A stretch of DNA of 43,991 nucleotides, from the NCBI RefSeq assembly GCF_020731355.1, contig NZ_JAJFZK010000017.1, positions 1-43,991 of the forward strand, written 5' to 3'. Under the pieces are notes generated by a model, which worked only from the letters and a program-made list of their open reading frames with translations, was not told the origin of the DNA and searched no databases. The position numbers and the translations under genes were made by a program. This stretch comes from Bacillus sp. REN16 (GTDB lineage: Bacteria > Bacillota > Bacilli > Bacillales > Bacillaceae_L). Of the stretch, positions 8,607 through 18,398 are shown in pieces; the stretch's first letter is position 1; each line of letters starts with the position of its first letter.

Positions 8607-8691
8607 CATAAGTATAAAGAATGATGAAAAGAGAAAATGGAACATACGAATGACCCATAACACTGATTTTTTTGCACATACTGATGATATG

Positions 8692-8758
8692 GCTCCCTTT
8701 TTCTGCTAAAGTTAGAATTAAGGGAGCAAAATAGAAGATACAATTCGAACTATATAAT
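8692..8758 (+). promoter_or_regulatory. walR upstream region: hairpin and -10-like site
   Basis: GCTCCCTT (8692-8699) can pair with AAGGGAGC (8720-8727). TATAAT at 8753-8758 is a perfect -10 hexamer, about 37 nt ahead of the walR start, but no clear -35 is seen at the right distance. Confidence 0.35.
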
Positions 8759-8794
8759 ATGAGCTTTTATTTAAATGTGAAGGAGCAAATAAGA

Positions 8795-9502
8795 ATGGAT
8801 AAAGTGATACTTGTAGTTGATGATGAGAAACCAATTGCAGATATATTACAATTTAATCTCGAAAAAGAAGGTTATAAAGTGGTTTGTGCTTATGATGGCA
8901 ATGAGGCATTAGAAAAGGTGGAAGAAATAGATCCAGATCTTATTCTTCTTGATATCATGCTACCTCATAAAGACGGGATGGAGGTTTGTCGTGAAGTACG
9001 AAAAAAACACGATATGCCAATCGTCATGTTGACTGCTAAGGATTCTGAAATTGATAAGGTATTAGGACTTGAGCTTGGCGCAGATGACTATGTAACAAAG
9101 CCATTTAGCACAAGAGAACTACTTGCGCGTGTTAAGGCAAACCTGCGTAGACACCAACAAATTTCTGAGGCAGCTACTCAGGATACTTCTAATGAAATTA
9201 CCGTGGGCTCACTTGTCATTCATCCTGATGCTTATGTAGTCAGTAAACGTGGTGAAACGATTGAATTAACGCACCGTGAATTTGAACTTCTGCATTATTT
9301 GGCAAAGCACTTAGGTCAAGTGATGACTAGAGAGCATTTATTACAAACGGTTTGGGGCTATGACTATTTCGGGGATGTCCGAACAGTAGACGTAACCGTT
9401 CGGCGTTTACGTGAAAAAATTGAAGACAGCCCAAGTCATCCAACTTGGATCGTAACAAGACGTGGAGTGGGCTATTATTTGCGAAACCCTGATCAGGAGT
9501 AA
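8795..9502 (+). CDS. walR: Response regulator WalR (YycF), OmpR family
   Basis: 235 residues. Receiver domain: [12 protein letters not shown] (acidic pocket D9-D10), phospho-acceptor in LLDIMLP (D53), LTAKDSE and the KPF lysine. C-terminal winged helix: [10 protein letters not shown] and [15 protein letters not shown]. The ATG at 8795 is chosen, not the upstream in-frame ATG at 8759, because GAAGGAG precedes it and it gives the family N-terminus [11 protein letters not shown]. WalR is the essential regulator of wall metabolism genes. It heads walR-walK-walH-walI-walJ. Confidence 0.97.
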   Translation: MDKVILVVDDEKPIADILQFNLEKEGYKVVCAYDGNEALEKVEEIDPDLILLDIMLPHKDGMEVCREVRKKHDMPIVMLTAKDSEIDKVLGLELGADDYVTKPFSTRELLARVKANLRRHQQISEAATQDTSNEITVGSLVIHPDAYVVSKRGETIELTHREFELLHYLAKHLGQVMTREHLLQTVWGYDYFGDVRTVDVTVRRLREKIEDSPSHPTWIVTRRGVGYYLRNPDQE

Positions 9503-9510
9503 ATCCAAAA

Positions 9511-11340
9511 ATGAGAAGACTAGGATTCTTTCAGTCCATTCACATTAAATTTGCCCTCATATATTTGCTTCTCATTTTAATTGCGATGCAAATTATTGGT
9601 GTCTATTTTATCGGGAAATTGGAGCTGCAATTAGTAGAAAACTTTAAAGTATCGTTAAATGAACGCGTCAATATGCTTGCGTTTAGCATGGAGCAGGAAA
9701 TCATTAAGGAGAGGGAGGACCCCTCTACTTTAGAAAAGGATATCCGGAATATTTTAAAAGACTATGAGTCAGAGGATATTCAGGAAATCCAGGTAATTGA
9801 TAATAAAAGCCGTGTAATAGGAAGCTCAGATCCTTACAATCAAAGCGATGTTGGACGAAAGTCTAATGTAAATTTGGTCAAACGTACGTTATTACTCGGT
9901 GATAACCAGGATGATGTGCGCCGAAAGAATTCTGATCGCATATATGAATCATCCACACCAATTCGTTCCAACGGAGATACCATAGGCGCCATTTACTTAA
10001 AAGCAAAAATGGAAAATGTCTATGATGATATTAAAGAAATAAATGATATTTTCGTGACAGGGACGGGGATTGCGATGGCAATTACCGCGATTCTGGGAAT
10101 CTTTGTTGCGCAAACCATTACTAGACCCATCTCTGCAATGAGAAAACATGTAGTGGAGTTGGGAAGAGGGAATTATTCGAAGAAGGTAAAGGTCTTTGGC
10201 CAGGATGAGATTGGCCAACTGGCCATGACCTTTAATAATTTATCCAATAAGATACAGGATGCACAGGCGACAACAGAAGGGGAACGAAGGAAGCTTTCTT
10301 CTGTACTGGCGCATATGACCGACGGGGTTATCGCCACTGACAAAAAGGGCAGGGTCATTTTAATTAATACACCAGCAGTCAATATGCTTGATGTTTCACG
10401 TGAAACAGTTCTTAATCAATCCGTTGTGTCCCTATTGGGATTGGACGAACAATATACGTTTGAGCAGCTTGTTCATGATATTGATACGGAAATACTTGAT
10501 TTTAGTACACATAAGAAGCAGTACATTATTAAGGTTAGCTTCTCGGTTATTAAGAAGGAGTCAGGCATTATTAATGGGTTGATTGCTGTTTTATATGATG
10601 TAACTGAGCAAGAGAAGATTGAAAATGAACGAAGAGAATTCGTCGCGAATGTTTCGCATGAACTAAGAACGCCCTTAACGACAATGAGGAGCTATCTCGA
10701 GGCACTGGCGGAAGGCGCTTGGAAAGATGAAACGATCGCTCCTCAATTTTTAAATGTCACACAAACTGAAACTGAGCGAATGATTCGGCTAGTGAATGAC
10801 TTACTTAAGCTATCAAAACTAGATAGTAAGGACTACCAATTTTCAAAGGAACTTATCGATTTTACAAAATACTTTAATAGAATCATTGACCGCTTTGAAA
10901 TGACCAAGGATCAGCATGTTTCATTCGTTCGTAATTTACCAGACAAACCGATTTATCTTGAATTGGATCCAGACAAGATAACACAGGTGCTTGATAATAT
11001 CATTTCAAATGCTTTGAAATATTCTCCAGAGGGTGGTACAGTCACCTTCCAAGTTGAAGAAGTGAATGATGAAATTGTAATTAGTGTGGGCGACCAAGGT
11101 GTAGGGATTCCTAAGGAAAATATTACCCGTATTTTTGACCGTTTTTACCGTGTGGATAAAGCCAGGACCCGTAAGTTAGGGGGAACGGGATTAGGACTTG
11201 CAATTGCCAAAGAAATGGTTGTTGCACATGGAGGTCGGATTTGGGCTGAAAGTGAAGAAGGGGTTGGAACAACAGTTTTCTTTACCCTGCTAACCGATGG
11301 AAATCAAGAGGGACTAGAGGATGATTGGGATGAAGTATGA
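9511..11340 (+). CDS. walK: Sensor histidine kinase WalK (YycG)
   Basis: 609 residues: transmembrane helix (about 12-35), extracellular sensor domain (36-180), second helix (about 181-203), HAMP (about 204-255), PAS (about 262-365), HisKA with H383 in VSHELRTPL, and HATPase (DNIISNALKYSPEGG, GDQGVGIP, GGTGLGLAI). It phosphorylates WalR. At the position of the PAS zinc ligand His364 of S. aureus WalK this protein has Tyr362 (YDVTEQ), while H268, D271 and E366 match the other ligands. The stop lies beyond the walH start, so the two genes overlap. Confidence 0.97.
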   Translation: MRRLGFFQSIHIKFALIYLLLILIAMQIIGVYFIGKLELQLVENFKVSLNERVNMLAFSMEQEIIKEREDPSTLEKDIRNILKDYESEDIQEIQVIDNKSRVIGSSDPYNQSDVGRKSNVNLVKRTLLLGDNQDDVRRKNSDRIYESSTPIRSNGDTIGAIYLKAKMENVYDDIKEINDIFVTGTGIAMAITAILGIFVAQTITRPISAMRKHVVELGRGNYSKKVKVFGQDEIGQLAMTFNNLSNKIQDAQATTEGERRKLSSVLAHMTDGVIATDKKGRVILINTPAVNMLDVSRETVLNQSVVSLLGLDEQYTFEQLVHDIDTEILDFSTHKKQYIIKVSFSVIKKESGIINGLIAVLYDVTEQEKIENERREFVANVSHELRTPLTTMRSYLEALAEGAWKDETIAPQFLNVTQTETERMIRLVNDLLKLSKLDSKDYQFSKELIDFTKYFNRIIDRFEMTKDQHVSFVRNLPDKPIYLELDPDKITQVLDNIISNALKYSPEGGTVTFQVEEVNDEIVISVGDQGVGIPKENITRIFDRFYRVDKARTRKLGGTGLGLAIAKEMVVAHGGRIWAESEEGVGTTVFFTLLTDGNQEGLEDDWDEV

Positions 11341-12664
11341 ATCAATAAAAACGGCCATATTAACCTTCTTAGTGCTTTCAAGCATTGTTCTGACATGGAC
11401 ATTGTGGACTTATCAGCCCGAATACAAGGACATAGAAGCAAATGATGATTTAGTGGAGGAAGTAACGGAAAATATCAAAAGGGATACGTCTCAAATCATA
11501 AAACCAAGTAAAATTCTTTATCATATTGAGGGTGGGCATTTCGGAACCTTTAATGAAATAGAGCTGAATCGTGTGATGAAAGAGATCAGACTTTGGGAGA
11601 TCACTGATATTCAAAACATTACTCATACCGTTCAAGAAGCCGGCTTAGCAGACTTTTTAAGTCAAAATGGACATGTTGAAATTGACTTTCCAGACCCATT
11701 CCCTTTGCAGCTATATAAATCATTTTTAAATATTAATGATAAAGAACACTCACTCATTTCATTTGATCGATTTATCATTGATGTCAACTCAGAGGACCGT
11801 GGCGAAGGAATTGTGTATTTTGTGTCGACAGGTGATAACTTAGTGTATGAAGGCCGAGTAGAAAGCAGGTTAACGAAAGATTTTAGAAGAACTTTCTATA
11901 CAACGGCAACGAGATATCCTGAACAAATTGAATATAAACTTTCAGAGACAAATTCGATTTATTTGCCAAAGGATACGACCGAAGTAAATCATTACGAATA
12001 TTTTCTTGATGCGTTAGATATTAATATATTTGTTAAACGCTTATTTACAAATCCAAACCTTGTAAAAAGTGACAGGCTCACAACAGGTGAGGTTCATACG
12101 GATGGAACGAGACTTCTTAGAGTCTATAACAATGAGAAATATATTGAATTTATTAATCCGACGAGAATGAATGGAAAACAGGCGAATACAACAACAGACT
12201 TAATTCAAACGAGCATTGATTTTGTTAATGAACATGTTGGGTGGACAGATGACTACCGCTTTTTTAGCTGGAATAAGGAAAGCGAAGCAACAGTGTTTAA
12301 ATTGTATATTAAAAACATTCCTGTCTTTAGTAGTCGCAAAGGTCTGGCAGATATCACACAACAATGGGAAAACAATGAGATTGTAGAATATGCCCATCCA
12401 TCCATCAACCTGCAAATTGGTCTGCCGCCAGTCGTGAATTATCTTCCAAAAGGAGAAAAAGTCATGGAGTCCATCACTTCTATGCGGGATTTTAATCCTG
12501 AACTGCTTGATAGTGTAACGGTTGCATATGAGATGGTGGAGAAAGAAGATAATTCCCAGTTTGTTTCACTTCAACCGATTTGGTCATACAGGTATAATGG
12601 AAGTTGGTTAAAGGTTGAGATAAAGGATGGGGATTTAGGGGGGCATGAAGATGGATTGGAGTAA
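11330..12664 (+). CDS. walH: WalK regulator YycH
   Basis: 444 residues from the ATG at 11330 (MKYESIKTAILTF); an in-frame ATG at 11321 is also possible. One N-terminal transmembrane helix (about 8-28) is followed by an extracellular part with the YycH pattern, including FHY/EYF-type beta segments and the internal region NEKYIEFINPT. In B. subtilis the helices of WalH and WalI bind WalK and restrain it. The start overlaps the walK end, so coupling is likely. Confidence 0.92.
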   Translation: MKYESIKTAILTFLVLSSIVLTWTLWTYQPEYKDIEANDDLVEEVTENIKRDTSQIIKPSKILYHIEGGHFGTFNEIELNRVMKEIRLWEITDIQNITHTVQEAGLADFLSQNGHVEIDFPDPFPLQLYKSFLNINDKEHSLISFDRFIIDVNSEDRGEGIVYFVSTGDNLVYEGRVESRLTKDFRRTFYTTATRYPEQIEYKLSETNSIYLPKDTTEVNHYEYFLDALDINIFVKRLFTNPNLVKSDRLTTGEVHTDGTRLLRVYNNEKYIEFINPTRMNGKQANTTTDLIQTSIDFVNEHVGWTDDYRFFSWNKESEATVFKLYIKNIPVFSSRKGLADITQQWENNEIVEYAHPSINLQIGLPPVVNYLPKGEKVMESITSMRDFNPELLDSVTVAYEMVEKEDNSQFVSLQPIWSYRYNGSWLKVEIKDGDLGGHEDGLE

Positions 12665-13415
12665 AACTCAGTCTTTATTTATTATTGTCTTCCTGATTCT
12701 CAACGTCTTTTTAGGGTATCAACTTGCTCAAAAAAGGGATAGCAGTCAAATTGATGCTTTAGCGGAATTGACTACCGATGAGGAGCTGGCGAATGAGGAA
12801 ATTAAGTATGAAGCCTTGCCGAAGGAACCGAAGGAACTAAGCTATATCAGTGGGAAGGTTCAGATTTTTACAGAGGACGATGTTAAAAATCTTAAAAACC
12901 AAGAGGTTACCATTGAAACCGCTGGTGTGTTAAAGGGTGAATTTAAGGATCCTATTAAAGTATCGCTAACCGACCAATTGAAAATTCAGCAATTTGTGAA
13001 GGATCATTTGCTTTCAGGTGAGAAATATTCGGTTTGGAGTATAGATGAAGAGGCAGGGATCATTGTTCTAGTCCAACAGCATAAAAATTATAAGGTTTTT
13101 GGCATTAGCGGAGTCATTTATTTATATGTGAATGATGACCATGAAGCCATCTCGTATGAGCAAACTTTGATCCCAGAGTTTAAAGAGCATGAGCCGGAGG
13201 AGTTAATCACCCCGCTCGCGACCCTAGGAAACCTTTTAGATAATAATCATTTAAAATCAGGAAGCCATGTGTCTAAAGTGGAGATTGGGTATTACCCACT
13301 CCTGCCATACTCGGAATCACAACTGTTGGCACCAGCTTGGCATGTTGTCATTGATGATGAGAAAGAGATTTACGTAAATGCCATTGAAGGACAAATTTTA
13401 AATAAGACGGAGTGA
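12651..13415 (+). CDS. walI: WalK regulator YycI
   Basis: 254 residues from the ATG at 12651 (MDWSKTQSLFIIVFLILN). The purine-rich AGGGGGG at 12637-12643 is well placed for this start, while the ATG at 12645 is too close to it. One N-terminal helix and an extracellular YycI domain follow. The gene overlaps the end of walH. It works with WalH as an inner-membrane brake on WalK. Confidence 0.92.
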   Translation: MDWSKTQSLFIIVFLILNVFLGYQLAQKRDSSQIDALAELTTDEELANEEIKYEALPKEPKELSYISGKVQIFTEDDVKNLKNQEVTIETAGVLKGEFKDPIKVSLTDQLKIQQFVKDHLLSGEKYSVWSIDEEAGIIVLVQQHKNYKVFGISGVIYLYVNDDHEAISYEQTLIPEFKEHEPEELITPLATLGNLLDNNHLKSGSHVSKVEIGYYPLLPYSESQLLAPAWHVVIDDEKEIYVNAIEGQILNKTE

Positions 13416-13421
13416 AGGACT

Positions 13422-14216
13422 ATGGGGTTGCATTTTAGTGTGCTTGCCAGCGGGAGCACAGGAAATGCGTTCTATGTTGGGACAGACAAGCATTCCTTGC
13501 TTGTAGATGCCGGGTTAAGTGGTAAACAACTAGAACTTTTATTTAAAGAAATCAACAAAGAGATCAAGTATCTCTCCGGGATCCTTGTGACACATGAGCA
13601 TAGTGACCACATCAAGGGGCTTGGTGTACTTGCTAGAAAGTACAAGCTTCCGATCTATGCGAATGAAAAAACATGGAAGGCAATGGAGCACAATATTGGA
13701 GAGATTCCCACAGAGCAGAAATTCGTTTTTCAAATGGGAACGGTAAAGACATTTGGAAATATGGATGTTGAATCATTCGGTGTCTCTCATGATGCGGCTG
13801 AACCGATGTTTTATACATTTCATCATGAGGGAAAAAAGGTTGTATTAATTACAGATACTGGCTATGTCAGTGACCGAATGAAGGGTACGATTGAAAATGC
13901 GGATGCCTATGTGTTCGAAAGTAACCACGATGTGTCCATGCTTCAAATGGGTCATTACCCCTGGAGCATTAAACGACGAATTTTAAGTGATGTCGGGCAT
14001 GTTTCGAACGAAGACGCTGCACTTGCGATGTCAGATGTCATCGGAGACCGTACGAAACGGATCTATTTGGCACATTTAAGTAAAGATAATAATTTAAAAG
14101 AATTAGCGCGCATGTCAGTCAAGCAAACCCTGGAAAGCAAGGGGTATTTTGTTGGAGAACAATTTGATTTGTATGATACAGATCCAAAGATTCCAACCAA
14201 GCTTGCAACGGTGTAA
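13422..14216 (+). CDS. walJ: Metallo-beta-lactamase fold hydrolase WalJ (YycJ)
   Basis: 264 residues. The metal-binding motif THEHSDH (H58, H60, D62, H63) and downstream LITDTGYVS and LAHLSKDNN fit YycJ, a metallo-beta-lactamase-fold protein of the RNase Z/nuclease type that is always linked to walRK. The exact substrate is unsettled; links to DNA repair and to wall homeostasis have been proposed. ATG 13422 has GAAGGA upstream and lies 6 nt after walI. Confidence 0.95.
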   Translation: MGLHFSVLASGSTGNAFYVGTDKHSLLVDAGLSGKQLELLFKEINKEIKYLSGILVTHEHSDHIKGLGVLARKYKLPIYANEKTWKAMEHNIGEIPTEQKFVFQMGTVKTFGNMDVESFGVSHDAAEPMFYTFHHEGKKVVLITDTGYVSDRMKGTIENADAYVFESNHDVSMLQMGHYPWSIKRRILSDVGHVSNEDAALAMSDVIGDRTKRIYLAHLSKDNNLKELARMSVKQTLESKGYFVGEQFDLYDTDPKIPTKLATV

Positions 14217-14221
14217 GAGAG

Positions 14222-14254
14222 AAGCTCATTTGATTTTATCAGATGGGCTTTTTG
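14222..14254 (+). terminator. Terminator of the wal operon
   Basis: AAGCTCAT/ATGGGCTT stem (one G-U pair), followed by TTTTTGTTTT. Confidence 0.8.
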
Positions 14255-14322
14255 TTTTGGAAAATACTTGCCGTATCCATAAATTTCTAGTAATTTGAGA
14301 TTAGGATGAAAGTGGGGATGGT

Positions 14323-15405
14323 ATGAGAGCTTTTGTGTTACAAACGGCAGGTTTAATGGTGCTCTGGAGTTTATTTTTTGTCTATGAACGGTCAATCCCA
14401 ACCGCATATTCCATCATGATTTGTGCAGCAGTCATGACCCTTTATTTTTTTCTAAAAATCACGTCAAAGCCGATTTATTTGTATGGGGGAATAACCGGGC
14501 TGCTTTTGGTGCTTTCTGTTGTTGAAGCAGGCAACCCGTTTACACCTCTTTTATTGATGTATGTTGCATTATTGGCAGCTAACCAGTTAGAAAGTAAACC
14601 ATTTAAAGGTCTCGTGACTTTATCGGCTATGTGTATATTGGGCTTGTTTTTTATGATAGAAATTGATTTTTCCGTGTATCTTTATTTTCTCTTATTCTAT
14701 CTTCTTGCCCTTCAGGTGAATGAGCTATGGACGAAGCGGGAGGAACAGCGTAACTTATATGAAGAATTGCTTGGGGAATATCGAAAGCTAAAAAGGATGG
14801 CACTTGTTACTGAGGAGGAAGCCCGCTATCAGGAGAGGACTAAGATCGCAAGGGACATTCACGATTCGGTTGGGCATAAGCTTACGGCACTGCTCATGCA
14901 GTTGGAGATCCTTTCAATTAAGCAAGGACCCGAACATTATGGGGAATTAAAGGAATTAGCGAAAGAGAGCTTGGAAGAAACCCGCTTTGCAGTCCGAACC
15001 CTAAAGGATCGAGAGTATGAAGGAATAGCAACGATTTTACAGCTCATTAAAAAGCTTGAGGCTGAAAGTCATATGATGGTTCAGTTCACAACAAAGCAAG
15101 GTATCCTTTCAGAGCAACTAACAAATCAGCAAAGTGTTGTGCTCTATCGTGTCATTCAAGAGGGACTTACAAATGCAATGCGCCATTCCCAATCACGTGA
15201 GGTACAGGTGGCACTTGGAAAAATGGCAGACGGAAACGTGGAGCTTATCGTTAAAAACCGCATTCATAAGAAAGAACCATATCAAGAAGGATTTGGGCTT
15301 TCAAATATGCGGAAGCGCGTTGAAGAATTAGGTGGCACACTAGCAGTCTATCAAACGGATGAACAGTTTGTGATTAAAGGAATGATTCCGTTAGGAAGAA
15401 TGTAA
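14323..15405 (+). CDS. lnrJ: NarL-type sensor histidine kinase, LnrJ-like
   Basis: 360 residues. Four to six membrane helices (1-130) form a small sensor with almost no external domain. Then a coiled segment and a HisKA_3 domain with H180 in ARDIHDSVGHKLTALL. The HATPase region shows VIQEGLTNAMRHS and GFGLSNMRKRVEELGG. Small intramembrane-sensing kinases of this type pair with ABC exporters. The order kinase, regulator, ATPase, permease, permease equals B. subtilis lnrJKLMN (yfiJKLMN), which resists linearmycin polyenes. The symbol rests on that order and domain match, and the true ligand may differ. It lies between walJ and the HtrA-type gene, which are adjacent in B. subtilis. Confidence 0.78.
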   Translation: MRAFVLQTAGLMVLWSLFFVYERSIPTAYSIMICAAVMTLYFFLKITSKPIYLYGGITGLLLVLSVVEAGNPFTPLLLMYVALLAANQLESKPFKGLVTLSAMCILGLFFMIEIDFSVYLYFLLFYLLALQVNELWTKREEQRNLYEELLGEYRKLKRMALVTEEEARYQERTKIARDIHDSVGHKLTALLMQLEILSIKQGPEHYGELKELAKESLEETRFAVRTLKDREYEGIATILQLIKKLEAESHMMVQFTTKQGILSEQLTNQQSVVLYRVIQEGLTNAMRHSQSREVQVALGKMADGNVELIVKNRIHKKEPYQEGFGLSNMRKRVEELGGTLAVYQTDEQFVIKGMIPLGRM

Positions 15406-15419
15406 GGGAGGGGAATTAC

Positions 15420-16049
15420 ATGTGGAATGTGTTGATTGTAGAAGACCAATCAATTGTAAGGCAGGGCCTGAAGCTTATGCTCCAACAGGACGAGCAAATA
15501 CAGGTGGTAGCTGAGGCAGAAAACGGAGAAGAAGCAATCAAAAAGATGGAGGCACATGTGATTGATGTGGTGCTAATGGACATCCGGATGCCAGTTATGA
15601 ATGGACTAGAAGCGACACGTAAGATTAAGACGCGCTGGCCCAATGTAAAGATATTAATCCTCACGACCTTTAATGATGATGAATATGCTATACAGGCACT
15701 AAAATATGGCGCGAATGCCTTTTTGCTAAAAACATCTGATCAACAAACATTGATCCATGCTGTTTATAGCTGTTTTCAAGGGGGACTGATGATTCATGAA
15801 GAGGTTGCGGCAAAGGTCATGCCGCGGTTGTTACAAAGGATAGAGAAAAAGCTTGAATTGCCTTTATCCGGCAGGGAATTGGATATTACAAAATTAGTAG
15901 GCGAAGGAAAGACAAACAAAGAAATCGCAGATGAATTATTTTTATCGATTGGTACAGTAAAAAACCATATTACACAGATTTTGCATAAATTGGAGCTTCG
16001 CGACCGTACTCAGTTAGCCATTTTTGCAGTGAAAAATGATATTACATAA
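15420..16049 (+). CDS. lnrK: NarL/LuxR-type response regulator, LnrK-like
   Basis: 209 residues. Receiver with VEDQ (E8-D9), phospho-acceptor D54 in LMDIRMP, and LLKTSD. The C-terminal LuxR helix-turn-helix reads LVGEGKTNKEIADELFLSIGTVKNH as one block. It lies 14 nt after the kinase with a strong GGGAGGGG site. It is the likely activator of the ABC genes that follow the terminator at 16054. Confidence 0.8.
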   Translation: MWNVLIVEDQSIVRQGLKLMLQQDEQIQVVAEAENGEEAIKKMEAHVIDVVLMDIRMPVMNGLEATRKIKTRWPNVKILILTTFNDDEYAIQALKYGANAFLLKTSDQQTLIHAVYSCFQGGLMIHEEVAAKVMPRLLQRIEKKLELPLSGRELDITKLVGEGKTNKEIADELFLSIGTVKNHITQILHKLELRDRTQLAIFAVKNDIT

Positions 16050-16053
16050 GGCA

Positions 16054-16088
16054 TAAGGGTTGTCCAAATTGGGTGGATGCCCTTTTTT
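16054..16088 (+). terminator. Terminator between the two-component genes and the ABC genes
   Basis: AAGGG...GTCCA pairs with TGGAT...CCCTT and is followed by six T. It separates the regulatory pair from the transporter genes, which therefore need their own promoter. Confidence 0.75.
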
Positions 16089-16101
16089 AATGCCATTATG
16101 A

Positions 16102-16126
16102 CTCAGGTCATGTTTTTTACATAAAC
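16102..16126 (+). promoter_or_regulatory. Conserved motif upstream of the ABC ATPase gene
   Basis: Contains CTCAGGTCATGTTTT and ends TTACATAAAC. It overlaps an inverted repeat ATGACtcagGTCAT (16098-16111) and an ATGT/ACAT pair. Nearly the same sequence lies upstream of the HtrA-type gene at 19567-19587. It is a candidate binding site for the LnrK-like regulator. Confidence 0.5.
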
Positions 16127-16194
16127 AAGTGACGCGAGATAGTGCTGTAACGAGATGAGAAAGTCTATGATAAGACTATAAGGAGGCTGACGGG

Positions 16195-17127
16195 ATGTTA
16201 GAGATTATTGATTTATCAAAGAAATATAAACAAAAGTTTGCAGCTCAAGGGATTAATATGTTTTTGGAAAAAGGAGAAATTGTAGGGCTATTAGGTCCGA
16301 ATGGAGCGGGGAAATCGACAACTATTTCGATGCTTTCATCATTAGTCATTCCGACATCTGGAGACGTGCGGTTACTGAATGAAAGCATAACTAAACATCC
16401 ACAGAATATCCGTAAAATTTTAGGTGTAGTACCTCAGGAAATTGCCCTATATACAGATTTATCGGCGGAAGAAAATTTACGTTTTTTTGGAGAGATTTAT
16501 CGTTTAAAGGGTGCTGAATTGAAGCAGAGAATTGAAGAGGTACTGGGGCAAATTGGCTTAACAGACCGCAGAAAGGATCTCGTAAAGACTTTCTCAGGTG
16601 GTATGAAAAGAAGGCTGAATATTGGGGTGGCACTGCTGCATAACCCGGAAATTATTATTATGGATGAACCGACTGTTGGGATTGATCCACAATCTCGTAA
16701 CTATATTTTAGAGACGGTAAAGCGCCTTAACAAAGAACGTGGAATGACCGTTTTATATACGAGCCACTACATGGAGGAAGTCGAGTTTTTATGTGACCGA
16801 ATTTATATTATGGATAAAGGTCATATTATTGCGTCCGGTACAAAGGAAGAGTTGAAGAATATCTTATCCTCTGAAAATACGATTTCAATCAAGGTAGAGC
16901 GGGCAAAAGGAGATTTTATTCAGCTGCTTGAAGCAGATTCGACCATTCGTCAAGTAAAGGTACAGGACCGAGATATTACGGTTATTGTTCCAAAGGAATA
17001 TAATTTATTCCAAAAAATTTCCCAATTTGCTGATGAAACAGGCACAGCATTAATTTCAGTGGAAGTAAAAGCACCGACACTTGAAGATGTCTTCCTTCAT
17101 CTGACAGGCAGAGCGCTAAGAGACTAG
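16195..17127 (+). CDS. lnrL: ABC transporter ATP-binding protein, LnrL-like
   Basis: 310 residues. Walker A GPNGAGKST (about 38-46), Q-loop VPQE, signature FSGGMKRR, Walker B IIIMDEPTVGIDP, and the switch His in YTSHYMEEV. A C-terminal extension (about 225-310) is typical of drug-exporting ATPases of the CcmA/NatA type. Length equals B. subtilis LnrL (about 311). AGGAGG precedes the ATG. It should power the two permeases that follow. Confidence 0.82.
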   Translation: MLEIIDLSKKYKQKFAAQGINMFLEKGEIVGLLGPNGAGKSTTISMLSSLVIPTSGDVRLLNESITKHPQNIRKILGVVPQEIALYTDLSAEENLRFFGEIYRLKGAELKQRIEEVLGQIGLTDRRKDLVKTFSGGMKRRLNIGVALLHNPEIIIMDEPTVGIDPQSRNYILETVKRLNKERGMTVLYTSHYMEEVEFLCDRIYIMDKGHIIASGTKEELKNILSSENTISIKVERAKGDFIQLLEADSTIRQVKVQDRDITVIVPKEYNLFQKISQFADETGTALISVEVKAPTLEDVFLHLTGRALRD

Positions 17128-17138
17128 GGGGTGAAGTG

Positions 17139-18398
17139 ATGATTATTCCATTTATTAAAAAAGACCTATTGGTGTTACTAAGGAATCCTCAGGAACTGCT
17201 TGTTTTAGTTCTGATGCCAATTGTCCTTATTGCAATACTTGGCTTCGCCCTAGGCGGGGTGATGAACGGTGATACAGAAACAATCTCAGTGAAGGTTGCC
17301 TTCATTAATCATGGTGAGGAACAAGAGGATATCGATGCTTTTATCGGGAAGGTAAAAGCAGAAGGACTGCCGCTGGAAGCAGAAACAGCATTAATCGAAG
17401 GAGCAAATCAGCTTCGTCCCATTCAGATTTTACTAGATGAAGTGTTTGGCAGCAAGGAATTAAGAGAAATTGTGGAGCTTAAGCAAACTGAGCCAGATAA
17501 ATTGGATGAAATTAAAAATGATGACAGTTATGCTGCTGTCATTGAGATACCTGAGAATTACACGTTTGATATCCTTTCCTCTGCCCTACTTGATGAGCCT
17601 TCAACTGCAACCATTAAGCTATATAAAAATGAAGGAAAAGAGATTGCTCCAAAAGTAGTAGAAGATATCCTGGTGAGTTTCCAAAAGCAGATGACTTCGA
17701 TGACGGTAATTGGGAAAGCGGGGCTTCAATTAGAGGAGGTAGGCAGTGCGAGGCTAGGAGAAATCGAAACGGTAACTGAACGGGATCCAATCAACTCCTT
17801 GCAATATTATTCCGTTGGGATGAGTGTGATGTTTATTATGTTTATTGCTTCTCATGTCGGATCATTTGCGTACCGTGAAAAGCAATTGCAGGTGTTCAAC
17901 CGTATTATTTTATCCAATACATCAAGATGGTCATATTTGGGTGGTATCTTTTTCTCTGTAATGGTCATTTCAATTGTTCAACAGGCGATTTTATATGGTG
18001 TTACCTCTTTAATATTTGATGTCGTTTGGAGGGATCTTCTCGGATTTTTCTTAGTAAATCTATCATTATGCTTCGCCATTGGTGGAGTGGGAGCCTTATT
18101 GACCGCATTAAATTTTCGAATTGATTCAGAAGGAGTATCAAACTTTTTTGGGAATGTGATGGTTTCAATTTTTGCCTTTTTAGGTGGCAGCTTTACGCCA
18201 ATTGGTGAAACTTCGTCTGTCATTGGCACGCTGGGTAATTTTACGCCCAATGGTGCAGGCATGACTGCATTATTGCAATTGCTGCAAGGGGTAGAGCTAT
18301 CATCTGTTGTTCATCATATTTTTTATTTAGTTGGCTTTGGTTTAGTGATGTTAACGGTAGCTGTTATTAGTTTTCCGAAAAGAGGTGATGCCATATGA
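17139..18398 (+). CDS. lnrM: ABC-2 type permease, LnrM-like
   Basis: About 419 residues. One N-terminal helix (about 20-42), a large extracellular domain (about 45-220), then five to six helices: the ABC2_membrane layout. GTG 17136 is in frame, but the ATG at 17139 is better spaced from AGGGGGTG. The stop overlaps the next start (ATGA), so the two permeases are coupled and probably form a heterodimer. Confidence 0.8.
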   Translation: MIIPFIKKDLLVLLRNPQELLVLVLMPIVLIAILGFALGGVMNGDTETISVKVAFINHGEEQEDIDAFIGKVKAEGLPLEAETALIEGANQLRPIQILLDEVFGSKELREIVELKQTEPDKLDEIKNDDSYAAVIEIPENYTFDILSSALLDEPSTATIKLYKNEGKEIAPKVVEDILVSFQKQMTSMTVIGKAGLQLEEVGSARLGEIETVTERDPINSLQYYSVGMSVMFIMFIASHVGSFAYREKQLQVFNRIILSNTSRWSYLGGIFFSVMVISIVQQAILYGVTSLIFDVVWRDLLGFFLVNLSLCFAIGGVGALLTALNFRIDSEGVSNFFGNVMVSIFAFLGGSFTPIGETSSVIGTLGNFTPNGAGMTALLQLLQGVELSSVVHHIFYLVGFGLVMLTVAVISFPKRGDAI

